64,000 nt of DNA, taken from contig NZ_CP012073.1 in NCBI RefSeq assembly GCF_001262075.1, forward strand, positions 2,157,001-2,221,000, in the 5' to 3' direction. Below the pieces are notes generated by a model that was not told the origin of the DNA, searched no databases, and worked only from the letters and a program-made list of their open reading frames with translations. A program made the position numbers and the translations under genes. This stretch comes from Ottowia sp. oral taxon 894 (GTDB lineage Bacteria; Pseudomonadota; Gammaproteobacteria; Burkholderiales; Burkholderiaceae_C). Positions 49,311-58,040 of this stretch are shown here, piece by piece; position 1 is the first letter of the stretch, and each line of letters opens with the position of its first letter.

Positions 49311-50450
49311 TCATGGTTGCCGAAGGCGGCGCGAGTAGGCATGCACTTCGTCTACCAGGTGCGCCACGTGTTCGGGCGGCGTGTGCTGGCTGATGCCGTG
49401 GCCGAGGTTGAAGATGTGGCTCACACCCCGGCCTTGGCCTTGCCCGGCATCAGGCGGGCCGAAGGCGTCGAGCACGGCACGGGCCTGCTGGCGGATGACC
49501 TCGGGCGGGGCAAAGAGCACGTTCGGGTCGAGATTGCCCTGGAGCGCAACGGGGCGCGCGGCCGCTGGCGCGCCGGGCGGCAGGGCCAGCGCGCGTTCCA
49601 GCTCGCGGCGTGCGCGCGCCAGGCTGGCCGTCCAGTCCAGCCCCAGCGCGTCGCACGCCAGCGCGGCTGCCATGTCGGGCAGCCACGGCCCGCCGCCTTT
49701 GGTGAAGACGATGCGGGGCACCACGTGCCCGTCGGCGCCCGTGCGTTTGAGCTGGCGCAGCACGCGGGCCGTGTAGGCCAGGCTGAAGGTCTGGAAGGCG
49801 CCATCGGCCAGCACGCCGCCCCAGCTGTCAAACACCATCACGGCTTGCGCGCCCGCGTCAATCTGCGCGTTCAGGTAGGCGGCCACGGCATCGGCATTGA
49901 CGCCCAGCATGCGGTGCATCAGGTCAGGGCGGGCGTAGAGCATGGTTTTCACCTGGCGGTAGTCGTCGCTGGAGCCGCCTTCCACCATGTAGCAGGCCAG
50001 CGTCCAGGGGCTGCCCGAAAAGCCAATCAGCGGCACGCGCCCGGCAAGCGCCCGGCGTATGGAAGTCACGGCGTCAAATACGTAGCGCAGCCGCTGCATG
50101 TCGGGCACGGCCAGGCGGGCCACGGCGGCTTCGTCGCGCACTGCGTGCGCAAAGCGCGGGCCTTCGCCCGGCTGAAAGCTCAGGCCCAGGCCCATGGCGT
50201 CAGGCACGGTGAGGATGTCTGAAAACAAAATGGCCGCATCCAGCGCGTAGCGCTCCAGCGGCTGCAAGGTGACTTCGGTGGCGTAGTCCACATTCGTGGC
50301 CAGCCTCATGAAGCTGCCCGCGCGCTCGCGCGTGGCGCGGTATTCAGGCAGATAGCGCCCGGCTTGCCGCATCAGCCAGATGGGCGTGTGGGCGGTGGGC
50401 AGGCCCAGGCAGGCGCGCACAAAAGTATCGTTTTGCAAGGGGGCGTTCAT
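49311..50450 (-). CDS. hemE: uroporphyrinogen decarboxylase
   Basis: Removes four carboxyl groups from uroporphyrinogen III to give coproporphyrinogen III in haem synthesis. The 379-residue product starts [20 protein letters not shown]. It has [20 protein letters not shown] (substrate-binding arginines), [19 protein letters not shown] and [20 protein letters not shown]. Near the end is [15 protein letters not shown]. The start at 50450 is chosen by similarity; the upstream extension is Pro/Arg-rich and unsupported. It is a single-gene unit. Confidence 0.96.
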   Translation of the reverse strand: MNAPLQNDTFVRACLGLPTAHTPIWLMRQAGRYLPEYRATRERAGSFMRLATNVDYATEVTLQPLERYALDAAILFSDILTVPDAMGLGLSFQPGEGPRFAHAVRDEAAVARLAVPDMQRLRYVFDAVTSIRRALAGRVPLIGFSGSPWTLACYMVEGGSSDDYRQVKTMLYARPDLMHRMLGVNADAVAAYLNAQIDAGAQAVMVFDSWGGVLADGAFQTFSLAYTARVLRQLKRTGADGHVVPRIVFTKGGGPWLPDMAAALACDALGLDWTASLARARRELERALALPPGAPAAARPVALQGNLDPNVLFAPPEVIRQQARAVLDAFGPPDAGQGQGRGVSHIFNLGHGISQHTPPEHVAHLVDEVHAYSRRLRQP

Positions 50451-51052
50451 GCGCCGGATTGTCGCAGGCGGGCTTGCGGACGGCCTGAGCGGGAGCGGGC
50501 GTGAGTGGCGGCGCACAAGTGACAGCGCAAGGGTGGCGGCGCGAGCGGCTGAGCGCCAGCAGCGGGAAGTCAGCGCGGCCCTCCTGTGAACCCCACGCGA
50601 AACCCGCGCAAAGCCCCGCCAGACAAGGCTTTCACGCTATGTTTTTTGGGGCATGGCGGCTCACTTATGCACAAAAAACGCCCGCACGGCCATGCGCCGC
50701 TCCGTTCTCACTACAGAAGCGATAGCGTCCGTAACCCATTGATTTGAAAAGATTTAAATTTTTTGCCGTTTTGCTGTGCAATCCGCAAAAACCCTTGTTT
50801 TGCAAGTGCGGCGCAGCGTTTGCACAGGCTTTTCAACAAAGTTGTCCACAGTTTCTGTGCATAGCCTGCGTGGCCTGTGAAGGCGTGCGGAAAACGCAAG
50901 GAAAAAGACGCGTGAGGCAGGGCCGCGAGCCTGGCAAGCTTGCGCCCGGAAAACACGCGCCCGCCTGCCCGCCGCCTGCCCGCCGCCTGTTCGTGCGCCT
51001 TGCGGCGGCGATGCGGTAAAACCCGCCGTTTTCTCATCTTCCGGCCAGGCTC
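50451..51052. other. intergenic region between divergent hemE and acyltransferase genes
   Basis: 600 bases with no gene. It contains an AT-rich patch (GATTTGAAAAGATTTAAATT, 50743-50762), a hairpin-capable CCGCAAAAAC/GTTTTGC segment (about 50783-50805) and one DnaA-box-like TTGTCCACA (50842-50850). Promoters for both genes must lie here, but none is clear enough to name. Confidence 0.45.
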
Positions 51053-52000
51053 ATGCTGCGTTTCATCCGCTCCGCTCTTCACATGCTGTTTCTCACCGTG
51101 ACGGTGATTCCGTGGTCGCTGACGGTGGTTGCGCTGTCGCCCTTCGTGAGCAAGCAGTGGCTGTATGGCTTCTGCCATGTGTGGGTGCGCATGGTTGTGG
51201 CGTCGGCCAGGCCGCTGCTGGGCATCCGCACGCGGGTGCGGGGGCTGGAGAACCTGCCTGCCGGCCCGCAGGCCGCCGCCGTGCTGCTCGTCAAGCATCA
51301 GTCAGCCTGGGAAACCTTCGTGCTGCCCACGATAACGCCGCATCCGCTTGCCTACGTTTTCAAGCGCGAACTCGCGCGCATTCCCTTCTTTGGCTGGGTG
51401 CTGGCGCGGCTGAACATGGTGCGCATCGACCGGGGCCGCCCCACGGAAGCCTTCACCCGCATGGTCACGCAGGGCCGCCGCCTGCTGGCGCAAGGCATAT
51501 GGGTGGTCATCTTCCCCGAAGGCACACGCGTGGCGCGCGGCCAGCAGGGCAAATACCGCAGCGGCGGCACGCGGCTGGCCATTGAATGCGGTGTGCCCGT
51601 GGTTCCGGTGGCCGTGACTTCGGCGCGCTGCTGGCCGCCGCGCGCCTTCGTCAAAAGCCCTGGCATCGTTGATATTTCATTTGGCCCGCTCATTGCCAGC
51701 CAGGGGCGCAAGGCGGATGAGCTGATGCGCGAAGTGCAAGACTGGATCGAAGCCGAAATGCGGCGGCTCGATCCGCAGGCCTACGCCGGCGCTGCCGCCC
51801 TGCCGCCATCAGACGGCGGGCCGGCCGATGGATCGGCCCTCTGCGCGCCCCAGCCTGTCTGCGCGAACGCCGGCCTGGCAGAAAACAGCGATGGCGGCAG
51901 CGGTGATGGCGGCAGCGGTGATGGCTGCAGCGGTGATGGCTGCAGCGGTGATGGCGGCGGCGGTGATGGCGGCGGTGGCGATGGCGGCGGTGGCGACTGA
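51053..52000 (+). CDS. PlsC-like 1-acylglycerol-3-phosphate acyltransferase with repeat tail
   Basis: Inner-membrane lysophosphatidic acid acyltransferase of phospholipid synthesis. The N-terminal helix (residues 8-30) is followed by motif I as KHQSAWETF (H82, with E87 where most members have Asp), NMVRIDRGRP, motif III FPEGTR (154-159) and motif IV VPVVPVAVTS. After residue 245 the 315-residue protein runs into low-complexity sequence. The last ~35 residues are GDGGS/GDGCS/GDGGG repeats encoded by a 15-bp tandem array. The tail is not part of the family and may be dispensable. The stop is two bases before the DUF45 gene start. Confidence 0.85.
   Translation: MLRFIRSALHMLFLTVTVIPWSLTVVALSPFVSKQWLYGFCHVWVRMVVASARPLLGIRTRVRGLENLPAGPQAAAVLLVKHQSAWETFVLPTITPHPLAYVFKRELARIPFFGWVLARLNMVRIDRGRPTEAFTRMVTQGRRLLAQGIWVVIFPEGTRVARGQQGKYRSGGTRLAIECGVPVVPVAVTSARCWPPRAFVKSPGIVDISFGPLIASQGRKADELMREVQDWIEAEMRRLDPQAYAGAAALPPSDGGPADGSALCAPQPVCANAGLAENSDGGSGDGGSGDGCSGDGCSGDGGGGDGGGGDGGGGD
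51890..52000 (+). repeat. 15-bp tandem repeat in the acyltransferase 3' end
   Basis: About seven units of GGCAGCGGTGATGGC and variants, in frame, encode (Gly-Ser-Gly-Asp-Gly)n. Because the unit is a multiple of three, copy-number change would alter tail length without a frameshift. Confidence 0.85.
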
Positions 52001-52001
52001 C

Positions 52002-52922
52002 ATGTCTGCGCTTGAGCATCTGGGTCAGCTCATGCTGGACCTGTTTGGCGCCGCATCCGCACAGCCTGCCGCGCCCAGGGCGGCGGTTCAGCCTCCGGCC
52101 CCGCGCCTGGTCTCTCCCACGCTCCAGCCGCCCCTACACCACTACACCCACCCGCAGGCCACGCACGCCATACGCTTGGGCGAAACCTGCGTGGCCTGGC
52201 GGCTGCGGCGCTCGGCACGGCGCAGCATTGGCTTCGTGGTGGACGATCTGGGCCTGACCGTCAGCGCCCCGCGCTGGACGCAACTGCCTGAAATCGAGGC
52301 CGCCCTGCACTCAAAAGCGCGCTGGGTCCTCAGCAAGCTCGCCCAGGCGCAAGAGCGGCAGCAACGCCAGCATGCCGCCCGCATCCCGTGGGGCGAAGGC
52401 GCCACGCTGCCCTGGCTGGGCCAGACGCTCACCCTGCGGCGTGAACCGCGAGCCGCCTTGAACGGCCCCGCCCGTCCACGCTGGCAAGCCGCTGCAGATA
52501 GCGTGGCTGACGCGGATCGCAGCAGCGCGGCTGGCCCCGCGCTTTATCTCTCGCTGCCCCCCGCCGCCACGGCTGCGCAGTGGCGCGACGCCGCGCAAGC
52601 CTGGATCAAGCAGCAGGCCCGCCGCCACTTCACCGCGCGGCTGGACCACTTCGCGCCCCTCATGGGCGTGCGCTGGCAAAAGATGGCCCTGACCTCGGCC
52701 AGCACCCGCTGGGGCAGCGCCAGCGCAGACGGCAGCATCCGCCTGAACTGGCGGCTCATGCACTTCCGCCCGGCGGTTGTGGACTACGTCGTCGTTCACG
52801 AACTGGCCCACCTGCACGAGATGAACCACAGCCCGCGCTTTTGGGCGCACGTGCAGGCCCAGCTGCCCACCTACGCCGCCTTGCGCGCCGAGCTGCGCGG
52901 CGAAGCCTTGCCACTCTGGTGA
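52002..52922 (+). CDS. DUF45/YgjP-like metalloprotease-type protein
   Basis: A 306-residue protein ending in a zinc-peptidase-like domain. The HExxH motif is in VVVHELAHLHEMNHSPRFWA, preceded by TRWGSASADGSIRLNWRLMH, both diagnostic of the YgjP/DUF45 family. An N-terminal ~40-residue Ala/Pro-rich segment precedes the conserved part, and a variable Ala-rich insert lies near residue 150-185. Function is unknown; relatives often sit next to phospholipid acyltransferase genes in Burkholderiales. The ATG at 52002 is directly after the acyltransferase stop. Confidence 0.85.
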   Translation: MSALEHLGQLMLDLFGAASAQPAAPRAAVQPPAPRLVSPTLQPPLHHYTHPQATHAIRLGETCVAWRLRRSARRSIGFVVDDLGLTVSAPRWTQLPEIEAALHSKARWVLSKLAQAQERQQRQHAARIPWGEGATLPWLGQTLTLRREPRAALNGPARPRWQAAADSVADADRSSAAGPALYLSLPPAATAAQWRDAAQAWIKQQARRHFTARLDHFAPLMGVRWQKMALTSASTRWGSASADGSIRLNWRLMHFRPAVVDYVVVHELAHLHEMNHSPRFWAHVQAQLPTYAALRAELRGEALPLW

Positions 52923-53071
52923 AAACCGCTTTCTGCCCGTGCCGTCAAAGCAGGCAGGTGCGGGCCGGGCAAGAGCCGAAGGCTGTCTGCATGATTTGCG
53001 TGTCTGAACCCATAGCCAAGCGAGCGCGACGCAAGTTGTAGTCATGCCTCCACGGCGGCACAAGCTCACTC

Positions 53072-53903
53072 GGGCGCGTCATCAATCAGGCGAGCCATAC
53101 GCCAGTCGCTGCCAGATGAATGGCACCAAGGAAGTTGCGAGCCGTCTTGTTGTAACGCGTGGCGATGGCCCGGCGCTGCTTGAGCCTGGCAAAGAAGTTT
53201 TCGATCAGATGGCGGGCTTGGCAAAGATGCGGGTTGTAGTCTTGAGCCGCCTTCTTGCTGCTGCGTGAGGCAATGACAACGCCTTTGCCTTGGGCCGGCA
53301 GCAGCTCAAGCACTCGAGCTTGGGCGTCATAGCCCTTGTCGGCGATCACGGTTTCGGCCGCTGTTTGAGCCAAGAGCACGTCGGCCCCTTCGAGGCCGTT
53401 CGCCTGCCCTGACGTGAGATGAAATCCGGTGGCCCAGTGCATCCGCCGCCGCGTGAATCTTGGCGCTCAGCCCGCCGTGGCTGTGTCCGATGGCTTGCGG
53501 CGCTCCCCTTTTATCCCTGCACCGTGCTGGGGGCGCTCGCACGATGGTCGAGCCGATCATCGCGTACTCGTTGTCGGCCTGCTGCGCCAGGGCTTCAAAG
53601 ACCTGTTGCCATACACCGCTGTAGCTCCAGCGGCTGTGACGCAGGTGCGCCACCCGGAAGCGCCACCCGGAAGTCTCCGAAACGTGCCAACAGATCGCGC
53701 CAGGGGATGCCGGCCCGGTAGCAGCACGGCATTGACAAACAAGCGGTTGTCCTGTGCTCCTGGCTGGCCGGCACGCGCGGGCAGCCAATCCTTGATGCGC
53801 TCCCACTGATCGTCGAGCAACGCGTATCTTCTGGCCATGGCCCCTCTTCTGGGTTCTCGCCCGCAGGCTTCAGGCTCGACTCTTCATGATTGATGACAAG
53901 CCC
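53072..53903 (-). mobile_element. IS5-family element (IS427-like), 832 bp, decayed
   Basis: Terminal inverted repeats GGGCGCGTCATCAATCA (53072 inward) and GGGCTTGTCATCAATCA (53903 inward on the minus strand) differ at two of 17 bases. The length is normal for the group. No clear target duplication was found. It sits between the DUF45 gene and the paralogue cluster and marks an insertion boundary. Confidence 0.8.
53089..53838 (-). pseudogene. IS5-family transposase, frameshifted
   Basis: Starts [20 protein letters not shown] and [10 protein letters not shown], then shifts frame to [15 protein letters not shown]. It shifts again to [20 protein letters not shown] (first DDE aspartate region, normally IDSTIVRAH; here the aspartate is a glycine). 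The final frame holds ETVIADKGYDAQARVLELLP and ARHLIENFFARLKQRRAIAT. At least three frames and a lost catalytic residue mean no active enzyme. Confidence 0.8.
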
Positions 53904-53953
53904 TATGCATGCCGACATGCTGGAAGCACATGCCCGCTTCCCAAATCTTGTTT

Positions 53954-54475
53954 CTATTTAATCTCTCTCAAACCGTTTTCATCCAGTTTGACGTGTCGGA
54001 TATCCATTTGCGCGAACTTGCTCAGAAACTCTTTGCCCGCCTCCTTCAGTTGCGCCGCCACTTGCGGATTCTTGTTTTTCATGTTTTCCATTTGGGCCAT
54101 GGTCAAGAACACGCCAGCGCCCACCAGAATGTGATACATGCTTTGTTTTTCCGTCATGGACATTCCGGCGAATTTCGGATCGACAGCCAGCACGATTTTC
54201 ATCTGACGGGCCAGGGGCTTGAAATACTCCGCTGGCAGCTCCCGGTTGTGGTACGCCGCATAGCAGCCTGCAATCAGCGCGGCGGAAGCCGCCCCCATGT
54301 CATAGGCATCCACACCAAGCTTTTCCGCCAGAGATTCGAACATTTCAATCATGCGGGTGAATGTTTTGCGAGCCTCGGCCTTCTGCTCATCCTGATAGCC
54401 TGCCACAAGCACGTCCATACCTACCATATCCGCTGGCTTGGCAATCGTGGTATCACTAAGTTTTTGATTTGACAT
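53954..54475 (-). CDS. island paralogue 5: leaderless helical protein
   Basis: I do not recognise a characterised function. The 173-residue product has no signal peptide (start MSNQKLSDTTIAKPADMVGM). It is closely similar over its whole length to the mature part of paralogue 4 at 55354: shared blocks are LVAGYQD, KAEARK, YDMG, AALIAG, EYFKPLA and FLTMAQM, then KLDENGL. It is predicted all-helical. It is the last gene of the run, 50 bases from the IS end. Either it is a cytoplasmic version or it has lost its leader. It resembles proteins I recall under DUF6683, with low certainty. Confidence 0.7.
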   Translation of the reverse strand: MSNQKLSDTTIAKPADMVGMDVLVAGYQDEQKAEARKTFTRMIEMFESLAEKLGVDAYDMGAASAALIAGCYAAYHNRELPAEYFKPLARQMKIVLAVDPKFAGMSMTEKQSMYHILVGAGVFLTMAQMENMKNKNPQVAAQLKEAGKEFLSKFAQMDIRHVKLDENGLREIK

Positions 54476-54502
54476 TTTTATTTCCCGTTGCGAGTTAAAA
54501 AT

Positions 54503-55285
54503 TCATTGCGATATTTCCATTCCGGACGACGTGAAACTCACCCGCTCAGGTGGTACGCCCAGCAGACTTTTCAGTAAATTGTCGCCCATGGCCTTCATTC
54601 GCGCCTGCTCCTGTATATTGGGCTTTTTCTGAAGCTCCTGCTGCAAGGCAAACAGCCACATGCCCATGCCTACCAGCGTCTGATAGGTAAACACCTTGTC
54701 GCGGACACGCATGGATTTGATCTTCTCGTTTTCCTGCATCACTTTTTCAAGCTGCTGCTCCAGCGGCTTGATATAGGCATCAGGAAACGCCTGCCCCTTA
54801 TAGGCCGTCCAGGCGCCCGCCAGGGCAACCGCCATACCCGAAGCCAGATTATTGGGTGGAATCCCATAAGCCGGAGCCACCTTCAGATTGAAATCGACAA
54901 TTAATCTCTGAAACATGTGCGAGCGGTCTATGAAATTTTCGCGCTCATATATGCGCGAAGCCAGCATTTCAGGCGCGCGCGTATCACTCAGGCGCTGGCC
55001 GGAAGACATATTCCCCACGTCACCCAAATCTAGCGGAGAGCGTTTGGGCGCTGATTCAGATGGTTTTTTATTGCCTTTCTCGTCTTTTTGGGACTGCTGC
55101 TGGATAAGACGCCACATCCTGTCGCTTTCAAGCGCGTCTGTCACATAATCATAACTGTATCCCCAGGCTGCATCTCCCCACGCGCCAGCCGCCGCAGGCA
55201 TAGCCAGACATAGCGCCGCCAAACAAATCCGCCATCTGCCAGTCATTGCGACGCATGATGAAAATCCAGCGCAACTCAATCTCAT
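54503..55285 (-). CDS. island paralogue 4b: secreted helical protein
   Basis: A 260-residue protein. The ATG at 55285 follows AGGAGAG. A signal peptide is visible (WRICLAALCLAMPAAAGAWG). A polar linker (residues ~60-95, rich in Lys/Glu/Ser) precedes the family core: YGIPPNNLASGMAVALAGAW, FPDAYIKPLEQQLEKVMQEN, FTYQTLVGMGMWLFALQQEL and the C-terminal PPERVSFTSSGMEISQ. The same tail motif occurs in the paralogue at 57252. Function unknown; predicted periplasmic or exported. Confidence 0.75.
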   Translation of the reverse strand: MRLSCAGFSSCVAMTGRWRICLAALCLAMPAAAGAWGDAAWGYSYDYVTDALESDRMWRLIQQQSQKDEKGNKKPSESAPKRSPLDLGDVGNMSSGQRLSDTRAPEMLASRIYERENFIDRSHMFQRLIVDFNLKVAPAYGIPPNNLASGMAVALAGAWTAYKGQAFPDAYIKPLEQQLEKVMQENEKIKSMRVRDKVFTYQTLVGMGMWLFALQQELQKKPNIQEQARMKAMGDNLLKSLLGVPPERVSFTSSGMEISQ

Positions 55286-55353
55286 GAAACTCTCCTGAAG
55301 AGAAACCATGCAGAGGCTGTTGTTCTGGGAGATGGCTGGCGGCGCTGCGCGCT

Positions 55354-56058
55354 TTATCGAACCTGGCTCAAGCCGTTTTCATCCAGCTTGATGCTGGCCG
55401 CGTCCATATGCGTGAAACGGCTCAAAAATTCCTTGCCTGCCGACTGTAATTGCGCGGTAATTTGCGGATCCGGGTTTTTCATGTTATCCATCTGGGCCAT
55501 GGTCAAGAACATGCCTGTACCCACCAGAATCTGATACATACGCTGTTTTTCCTGGACGGATGTCTGCGCAAACTTCGCATCGGCCATGAACACCTGCTGC
55601 ATCTGCTGGGCCAATGGCTTGAAATACTCGTTGGGCAGCACTTCGTTCTTGTATGCGGCATAACTGCCCGCAATCAGCGCTGCCGCTGCTGACCCCATGT
55701 CATACGCAGGCACTTCCAGCTTTTGTGCCACAGGTTCGAACATGTCAATTATTTTTGCAAAAAGCTTGCGGGCCTCAGCCTTTTGGGCGTCTTGGTAGCC
55801 TGCAACCAGCATGTCAATTCCAGCCGTACCGGTTGGTTTCTCAATGGCCGTGCCTACAGTGCCGGACAATGTATTTTGTTTCGGGTCCTCTGTCGTATTC
55901 GACAATAATGATCGCAGCGTATCGCCTGATATCAATTCATTGACCTTGGCGCCTGAAGTGGACATGCCTTCCATTACTGAAGGAAGCGTCAGTCCATGCG
56001 CCCACGGCGCCACCCACAGGCTGGCTGTTGCAAGCAGGATGCAAAATGTTTTGCGCAT
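55354..56058 (-). CDS. island paralogue 4: secreted helical protein
   Basis: A 234-residue protein with a signal peptide (MRKTFCILLATASLWVAPWA, cleavage near HG-L) after a GAGGA ribosome site. The core contains AGIDMLVAGYQDAQKAEARK, VPAYDMGSAAAALIAGSYAA, LPNEYFKPLAQQMQQVFMAD and YQILVGTGMFLTMAQMDNMK. It is the closest relative of the leaderless gene at 53954, so the two probably arose by tandem duplication. Role unknown. Confidence 0.75.
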   Translation of the reverse strand: MRKTFCILLATASLWVAPWAHGLTLPSVMEGMSTSGAKVNELISGDTLRSLLSNTTEDPKQNTLSGTVGTAIEKPTGTAGIDMLVAGYQDAQKAEARKLFAKIIDMFEPVAQKLEVPAYDMGSAAAALIAGSYAAYKNEVLPNEYFKPLAQQMQQVFMADAKFAQTSVQEKQRMYQILVGTGMFLTMAQMDNMKNPDPQITAQLQSAGKEFLSRFTHMDAASIKLDENGLSQVR

Positions 56059-56358
56059 ATCAAATCCTCGTCTGTTGTTGAAGAAAATGAAAAAATGAAA
56101 CCAATGCAACCCAGATTTCATCTGAATATAGCCAGAAGATTCACCAGCTTTATTCTAAACTGATCGCACAAAATACAGCGTCATTGGGAAAAACATTCTT
56201 TGTGGAGTCGCTCAACCCTTGCTACAAATTATCGAATAGGGAGACGCGGACTAATCTTATGCCATCCACATTGCAGTCAAAACATGACAGCAATCCATGA
56301 ATTCTTATCTCGCCCACTTTGTCTAATAATTTTCATTTGGCAACTCTTGCCACAATCA
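56059..56358. other. AT-rich gap within the paralogue island
   Basis: 300 bases between two same-strand paralogue genes. It is much AT-richer than the window average, with no open frame of note. It probably contains a promoter for the 56058-53954 genes, but no clear hexamer pair was identified. Confidence 0.4.
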
Positions 56359-57162
56359 CTATTTGAATGTTATGCCTTTGGGACCCAGCAACACTTTATC
56401 TGGCGGCACATGCAAAACGGTAGACAGCACCTGACCGCCCATTTCTTTCCATTGCGCCTTCATCTCGGGACTCGAGGCTTGCTTTGCACGCGCCTCCAAG
56501 TCCATGGCAAGACATATCATTACCTGATACAGATACCCCTTGTCGGAATAGTCCATCTGCACGACTTTATTGTTCTTCAGCATGGCCGCCTCCATCTGAA
56601 GAAAAACGGGCTTCATCCATGCCGCTTCCACCTGCCGGCCAGAATAAACTCGATATCCGCTGGCCACAAGGGCTGCCATGCCCGTAGCCAGATTGTTCAT
56701 CGGCACGTCCCACAATGCAGGCTGCGTATGATTGAAATCCAGGGCGAGTCGCTTGAAATACCATTTACGTTCACTGTAGTCGTCCCCCAGGCCATATTGG
56801 CCCGCGAGAAATGCGAAACCTCTTTCCTTGCTAAAGCGCCCGCGCACCTCGCCATAACCCGCCTCCCAATTGCCAGAGGCCAGCGGCGACTCTTTTGGAA
56901 GCGGCCTGGACAAAGTCGTATCAGCATCAATATTCCGTAATCGCTCCTGCTCCGCCATCATGCGATTGAGTGTGTCTTGCTCCATCAATGCGCTCAGCGT
57001 ATCCAGGCTAATGCCCCAAGCCTGTGCCGATGATGCACAAATAAACCACAGCGCCAAAACTGTAATTACGACGCCAAACGTGCGGGCTACGGCTTTTTGC
57101 GCACCGCGACAGCCTTCAGACCGTTTCGCAGAAACCTGCGGTAATATGATAATATGCAGCAC
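56359..57162 (-). CDS. island paralogue 3: secreted helical protein
   Basis: The frame runs to a TTG at 57201. The GTG at 57162 follows AGAGGA at a good distance and is chosen, giving 267 residues. A hydrophobic signal (GVVITVLALWFICASSAQAW) lies after a long basic N-region. The core has VPMNNLATGMAALVASGYRV, WMKPVFLQMEAAMLKNNKVV and YLYQVMICLAMDLEARAKQA. The tail VPPDKVLLGPKGITFK aligns with the PERVSFTSSG ends of its relatives. It is the most divergent of the five; function unknown. Confidence 0.7.
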   Translation of the reverse strand: MLHIIILPQVSAKRSEGCRGAQKAVARTFGVVITVLALWFICASSAQAWGISLDTLSALMEQDTLNRMMAEQERLRNIDADTTLSRPLPKESPLASGNWEAGYGEVRGRFSKERGFAFLAGQYGLGDDYSERKWYFKRLALDFNHTQPALWDVPMNNLATGMAALVASGYRVYSGRQVEAAWMKPVFLQMEAAMLKNNKVVQMDYSDKGYLYQVMICLAMDLEARAKQASSPEMKAQWKEMGGQVLSTVLHVPPDKVLLGPKGITFK

Positions 57163-57251
57163 AAGGCATTCCTCTGAATGCACAATAAGAATCCGGCGCA
57201 ATCGCCTACAGGCTTCACGAAGATAAGATTTTCTAAAATTGGTTTAAATTC

Positions 57252-57980
57252 TTATCTAAAAACGATGCCTGACGAAGTGAAGCTGACCCGCTCAGGTTCA
57301 ACGCCTAACACTGCTTGAAATACACTTCTGCCTATAGTTTTTAGCTCCTTCTCATGTGCCGGGTTAGGATTTTTCTGTAACTCAGCCTGCAGCAGCATGA
57401 GTAACATGCCCAAACCCACTGATAGCTGATATGAATTCATCTTTTCTGTAGCTTTCCCTTCAAACAATTCCGCTTTCTTTCTCAAAAAGGAAGCCACCTG
57501 CAAGAAGGCCGGTTTAACTACATTATCAGGCAAAGGCTTGTTGTAATAGGCCGCATACGCACCGCCAAGCAGCGTTATCAGACCCGTGGCCACATTTTCT
57601 TGCGGGACTTGATAAAGACTCTCGACACTTGCGTTGAACTTGTCAATGATCTCCACAAACATCCGTTTGGCCTCAGGGCGGCGCTCTGGAGGAAATAGCT
57701 GGGATAGCTGATTGACGCCATCCATATCCGCAATAAATTCTTCTCCTGCGCGAACCAAGCTGCCGGTATACAAGATATCAGTCTTAACATCAGGGGAATC
57801 ATCTGTTTCGACCTCGCTTAAAGGCCTGAGATTTTTCTTTGCCTGATTCATTGCGCGATTGTAGGCATCTTCGCGGAGCCACTTCTCATTGAAATCAATG
57901 ATAAAGAAAGCGTGAGCGTTAAGATTGACAAACGTTAAAATAATTAACGTTGCAATAGCGGTTATCTTATTGGTAGACAT
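57252..57980 (-). CDS. island paralogue 2: secreted helical protein
   Basis: A 242-residue protein with a signal peptide (MSTNKITAIATLIILTFVNL, cleavage after AHA at 24). The core shows VPQENVATGLITLLGGAYAA, LPDNVVKPAFLQVASFLRKK and YQLSVGLGMLLMLLQAELQK. It ends with VEPERVSFTSSGIVFR. It follows the terminator of the glycine-rich gene and has no strong ribosome site of its own. Function unknown; exported by Sec is likely. Confidence 0.75.
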   Translation of the reverse strand: MSTNKITAIATLIILTFVNLNAHAFFIIDFNEKWLREDAYNRAMNQAKKNLRPLSEVETDDSPDVKTDILYTGSLVRAGEEFIADMDGVNQLSQLFPPERRPEAKRMFVEIIDKFNASVESLYQVPQENVATGLITLLGGAYAAYYNKPLPDNVVKPAFLQVASFLRKKAELFEGKATEKMNSYQLSVGLGMLLMLLQAELQKNPNPAHEKELKTIGRSVFQAVLGVEPERVSFTSSGIVFR

Positions 57981-57995
57981 AGAAGTATGAGAAAT

Positions 57996-58024
57996 AAAAA
58001 CAGGCGGTAAAACCGCCTGTTTTT
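57996..58024 (-). terminator. strong bidirectional terminator inside the island
   Basis: AAAAACAGGCGG (57996-58007) and CCGCCTGTTTTT (58013-58024) form a perfect 12-bp stem with loop TAAAA. It is flanked by A and T runs on both sides, so it can end transcripts of the gene at 58041. Read-through would lower expression of the downstream paralogues relative to it. Confidence 0.85.
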
Positions 58025-58040
58025 ATTGATCCTCAAGACA

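Noticed and set aside
50842-50850. DnaA-box-like TTGTCCACA near an AT-rich patch
   Set aside because: A single imperfect box without a cluster and without dnaA, parB or gidA neighbours does not support a replication origin.
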